Shown: piece after piece, positions 22,652 through 24,428 of the stretch
Position numbering within the stretch: the first letter of the stretch is position 1
Layout: each line of letters opens with the position of its first letter
Translations under genes and position numbers: made by a program
Notes under the pieces: model-generated
Told to the model about the DNA's origin: nothing
What the model saw: the letters and a program-made list of their open reading frames with translations, nothing else
Databases searched by the model: none
DNA from: Pseudomonadota bacterium
Lineage (GTDB): Bacteria; Desulfobacterota; Desulfobacteria; Desulfobacterales; Desulfosarcinaceae
DNA length: 24,428 nt
Assembly: GCA_023435265.1 (NCBI GenBank)
Contig: JAEYRZ010000187.1
Location: 1 to 24,428, forward strand
Reading direction: 5' to 3'

Positions 22652-23629
22652 CTACCGCCGATCCAGGCCGCTGGCGTACCCGGTGCGGGGATCGGCCTGA
22701 ATGCGCTTCAACTGCTCGGGCGGCACAAGGGCCAGCATTGCCGCGTGGTCGCCGACACCGAAAATGTTGCGCTGCAGGTAGGCCGCGTACTTGGCGTCAT
22801 CCTTGGCGCTGCGGTCGTAATCGGCCAGGTAGACCGGGTCGTAGTCGTAGTGGCGGTAACAGGCGGTTGGATAGGCGCCCATGGGCAGCGGCACCACCGC
22901 ATCGACCCGCATGAACGGCAGATGGTTGAACTCCGGCTCCCGGCGCAGGTCGTCGCCTTCCACCAGCGTCTCGCAGGTCACCACCACGTGCCGCGCGGCC
23001 TTGGCCTGTTCCACATCGACGAACGGCAGGCCCTCGATGCGCACGTTTCCGCTGCGGTCCGCTTTCTGCACGTGCAGAATGGTCACATCGGGGTGGATGG
23101 CCGGAACCAGCACCAGCTTGGTGGCGTCGGCCCATTCGCCGAAAGGGTTGTCGATCACCACCAGCTTGTGGTCGGGCAGCGTGGGGTCGCCGCGGCGCAG
23201 TTCGGCATCGTAGCCCCAGTGCCGAACAATATCCGTTCCAAGCCCCGAGCGCACCGGCAGAAAGGGCACACCCATGGCGCCGGCCGTAAACCGCAGGGTC
23301 ATCTGGTAGTTGGTGTAATCTTCGACCTTGAGTGCGCCGGAAAGGACCGCCTTGCGGAAGCGGACGCAGGTGGGTGAAAAGCGGCCGGTTCCGGCATAGG
23401 CCACGTCCAGGCGGTCCACGCAGCCGGCGCCGACCAATTCGTCAAGGCCCTGGCCGTTGGAATGGGCATATAGATGGAGACCGCGCTTTTTCTGGCGGAT
23501 GATTTCGTAAACCGCCGCCATCGGGTTGCGGTTGATGGTAAAACCGCCGATGGAGAGATGGCTGCCGTCCGGAACGAAGCGGTCGATGGCCGATGGAAGG
23601 TCGGTGACTTTGTCGATGTTGGATGCCAT
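22652..23629 (-). CDS. CoA-transferase alpha subunit (glutaconate CoA-transferase / IpdA-like)
   Basis: This is the larger subunit of the same enzyme, 325 aa from the ATG at 23627-23629. Landmarks are the N-terminal VPDGSHLSIGGFTINRNPMA, the segment AHSNGQGLDELVGAGCVDRL and the C-terminal HPDVTILHVQKADRSGNVRI. The chosen start fits family length. An ATG at 23695 would add 22 unusual residues but has AGGAGG only 2 nt upstream, so the start is not settled. A TTGACA lies at 23719-23714 on this strand without a good -10 box. The pair is convergent with the decarboxylase unit and may act on glutaconate-, glutarate- or other dicarboxylate-type CoA esters, by inference. Confidence 0.88.
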   Translation of the reverse strand: MASNIDKVTDLPSAIDRFVPDGSHLSIGGFTINRNPMAAVYEIIRQKKRGLHLYAHSNGQGLDELVGAGCVDRLDVAYAGTGRFSPTCVRFRKAVLSGALKVEDYTNYQMTLRFTAGAMGVPFLPVRSGLGTDIVRHWGYDAELRRGDPTLPDHKLVVIDNPFGEWADATKLVLVPAIHPDVTILHVQKADRSGNVRIEGLPFVDVEQAKAARHVVVTCETLVEGDDLRREPEFNHLPFMRVDAVVPLPMGAYPTACYRHYDYDPVYLADYDRSAKDDAKYAAYLQRNIFGVGDHAAMLALVPPEQLKRIQADPRTGYASGLDRR

Positions 23630-23774
23630 GTTCGGTCTGCCGCGAAAGTGTGTCATTATACGGAACACTGTTTTGCACAGCGCATGCCTATGCATGCCCT
23701 CCTGAGGTCACTTTGTCAAGCGCTGATATGAGTGCCGCGGTGAAGCTGAAGGCTGAAAGAAAGAATTTTGCGGA

Positions 23775-23793
23775 TATCTGAAATGCTCAAGTA
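23775..23793 (+). repeat. AATGC-centred dyad, copy 3
   Basis: TATCTGA-AATGC-TCAAGTA keeps the centre and outer pairs of copies 1 and 2 but has one mismatch and one wobble pair in the arms. It lies 145 nt upstream of the CoA-transferase alpha gene and 77 nt from a CACAGAGG repeat. Confidence 0.55.
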
Positions 23794-23870
23794 TTTGCCG
23801 TGCAGTTGGCACACCTGAAGCGTGCCACCGAATCCCTGGAACTTTCCAGAGAACCGTAGAGGATTTTTAA

Positions 23871-23916
23871 TCACAGAGGGCGCAGAGAAAAAATAATACC
23901 TCTGTATTCTCTGTGG
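23871..23916. repeat. CACAGAGG dispersed palindromic repeat, copy 2
   Basis: CACAGAGG followed by GCGCAGAG (23872-23886) is inverted as CCTCTGTATTCTCTGTGG (23899-23916) across an A-rich loop. The stem is imperfect (12 of 16 positions). It is clearly related to the element at 13061-13135. Confidence 0.75.
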
Positions 23917-24133
23917 TTTGTCTGCCTTTCTTTTGATGAAGCTGGAAACGGTCGAGCGGCCCGCAAGAATGACTTCAGGGCCGGTTATGGGTCCGGAATG
24001 TTCTGGGGCGCGGGGCATGGCTTCATGCCGGTCGTGAGGCACCGGCCCGAACCGGCGGCCGGCCCGGATAATGGGGTCTGATGAAACGCGCGGGCAAAAT
24101 CGCCTCTTGCGGAAGAGAAGAACGGCGGGCGGT

Positions 24134-24174
24134 AAAACGGCGGCCCCGGCTGCACTGCGGCGCCGGGGCCGCCG
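24134..24174 (-). terminator. Intrinsic terminator of the OmpA-like gene
   Basis: A perfect 12-bp stem, CGGCGGCCCCGG (24138-24149) with CCGGGGCCGCCG (24163-24174), has a 13-nt loop. Read on the minus strand it is followed directly by UUUU (24137-24134). It lies 38 nt after the OmpA-like stop codon. Confidence 0.8.
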
Positions 24175-24212
24175 GTGTCGAATTCGGCGGATTCGATACG
24201 AAGCGTTCGATG

Positions 24213-24428
24213 CTATTCGATCGGCCGCAGCTCTACCCGGCGATTCTGGGCCTTGCCCTGCCGGGTGCTGTTATCGGCGATCGGCTGGGATTCACCGTAC
24301 CCCTTTGAGGTCACGCGGTCCGCCGCGATACCCTGCTGCCGGAAATAGGCGGCCACCGATCCGGCCCGGCGCTCGGAGAGGTTCTGGTTGTAGCTTTCGC
24401 TGCCGTCGCTGTCCGTATGGCCCTGCAC
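24213..24428 (-). CDS. OmpA-family outer membrane protein, C-terminal end (5' part beyond right edge)
   Basis: This 71-codon fragment is the end of an OmpA/MotB-type peptidoglycan-binding domain: GHTDSDGSESYNQNLSERRA, then VAAYFRQQGI, SKGYGESQPIADN and NRRVELRP. The first codon in the window is a GTG inside the conserved beta-strand, so it is internal and not a start. The domain anchors the outer membrane to peptidoglycan. The rest of the protein lies outside, so its overall type (porin, Pal-like lipoprotein or other) is unknown. Confidence 0.92.
   Translation of the reverse strand: MQGHTDSDGSESYNQNLSERRAGSVAAYFRQQGIAADRVTSKGYGESQPIADNSTRQGKAQNRRVELRPIE

Larger units (their letters stand above)
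23630..24212. other. Intergenic region with repeats before the OmpA-like gene
   Basis: These 583 nt hold a dyad copy (23775-23793), a CACAGAGG repeat (23871-23916) and the OmpA-like gene's terminator (24134-24174). No convincing coding region is seen; the short open frames are GC-rich and lack family residues or ribosome-binding sites. Confidence 0.6.

Noticed and set aside
24081..24308. Short plus-strand open frame at the right edge
   Set aside because: It overlaps the OmpA-like coding end and its terminator on the opposite strand and has no family pattern.

Overview
The window is high-GC bacterial chromosome, 24.4 kb long and densely coded. Gene families, gene order and dispersed intergenic repeats suggest an anaerobic Desulfobacterota (deltaproteobacterial) organism, perhaps near Desulfosarcina. 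This placement is inference; there is no rRNA gene in the window. No phage, insertion sequence, CRISPR array, tRNA or rRNA was seen.

Region 1 (1-11595) is core information processing and envelope biogenesis. A minus-strand pair holds a Do/HtrA serine protease followed by asparaginyl-tRNA synthetase, which runs off the left edge. Divergent from it is a long plus-strand run: a TIGR03960/TIGR03936-type radical SAM protein, ribonuclease G, rpmH (43 aa), rnpA, yidD, yidC, jag and mnmE. The rpmH-to-mnmE block usually lies near the replication origin. A perfect 16-bp parS palindrome at 11580-11595, just after mnmE, supports that location, although parA, parB, rsmG and dnaA are not in the window. The 185-nt rpmH-rnpA gap can fold into a long closed multi-helix structure (6638-6747) that I cannot assign to a known RNA family.

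Region 2 (11600-15400) holds small accessory genes: a YkgJ-type cysteine-cluster protein with a 115-aa partner of unknown function, a PrmA-like methyltransferase with an unusual N-terminal domain, and a minus-strand pair of an ABM-fold protein and a rubredoxin-DUF2231 membrane fusion. The intergenic stretch 12866-13217 carries several repeats.

Region 3 (15464-23629) is a metabolic island. It has two separate copies of the membrane part of a sodium-translocating decarboxylase. Copy 1 is oadG-like plus oadB (minus strand). Copy 2 is an ArsB/NhaD-type carrier, a 47-aa OadG-like peptide and oadB (plus strand), following a pepD dipeptidase gene. Opposite copy 2, across a terminator, lies a two-subunit CoA-transferase of the glutaconate CoA-transferase/IpdAB family. 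No carboxyltransferase (alpha) or biotin carrier gene is present. One reading is peptide or amino-acid catabolism through CoA esters, with decarboxylation driving sodium export.

Region 4 (23630-24428) is repeat-bearing intergenic DNA followed by the C-terminus of an OmpA-family protein with its own terminator. A 7-5-7 dyad with an AATGC centre occurs three times (13148, 17179, 23775), always between genes. Two copies lie upstream of decarboxylase or CoA-transferase genes.
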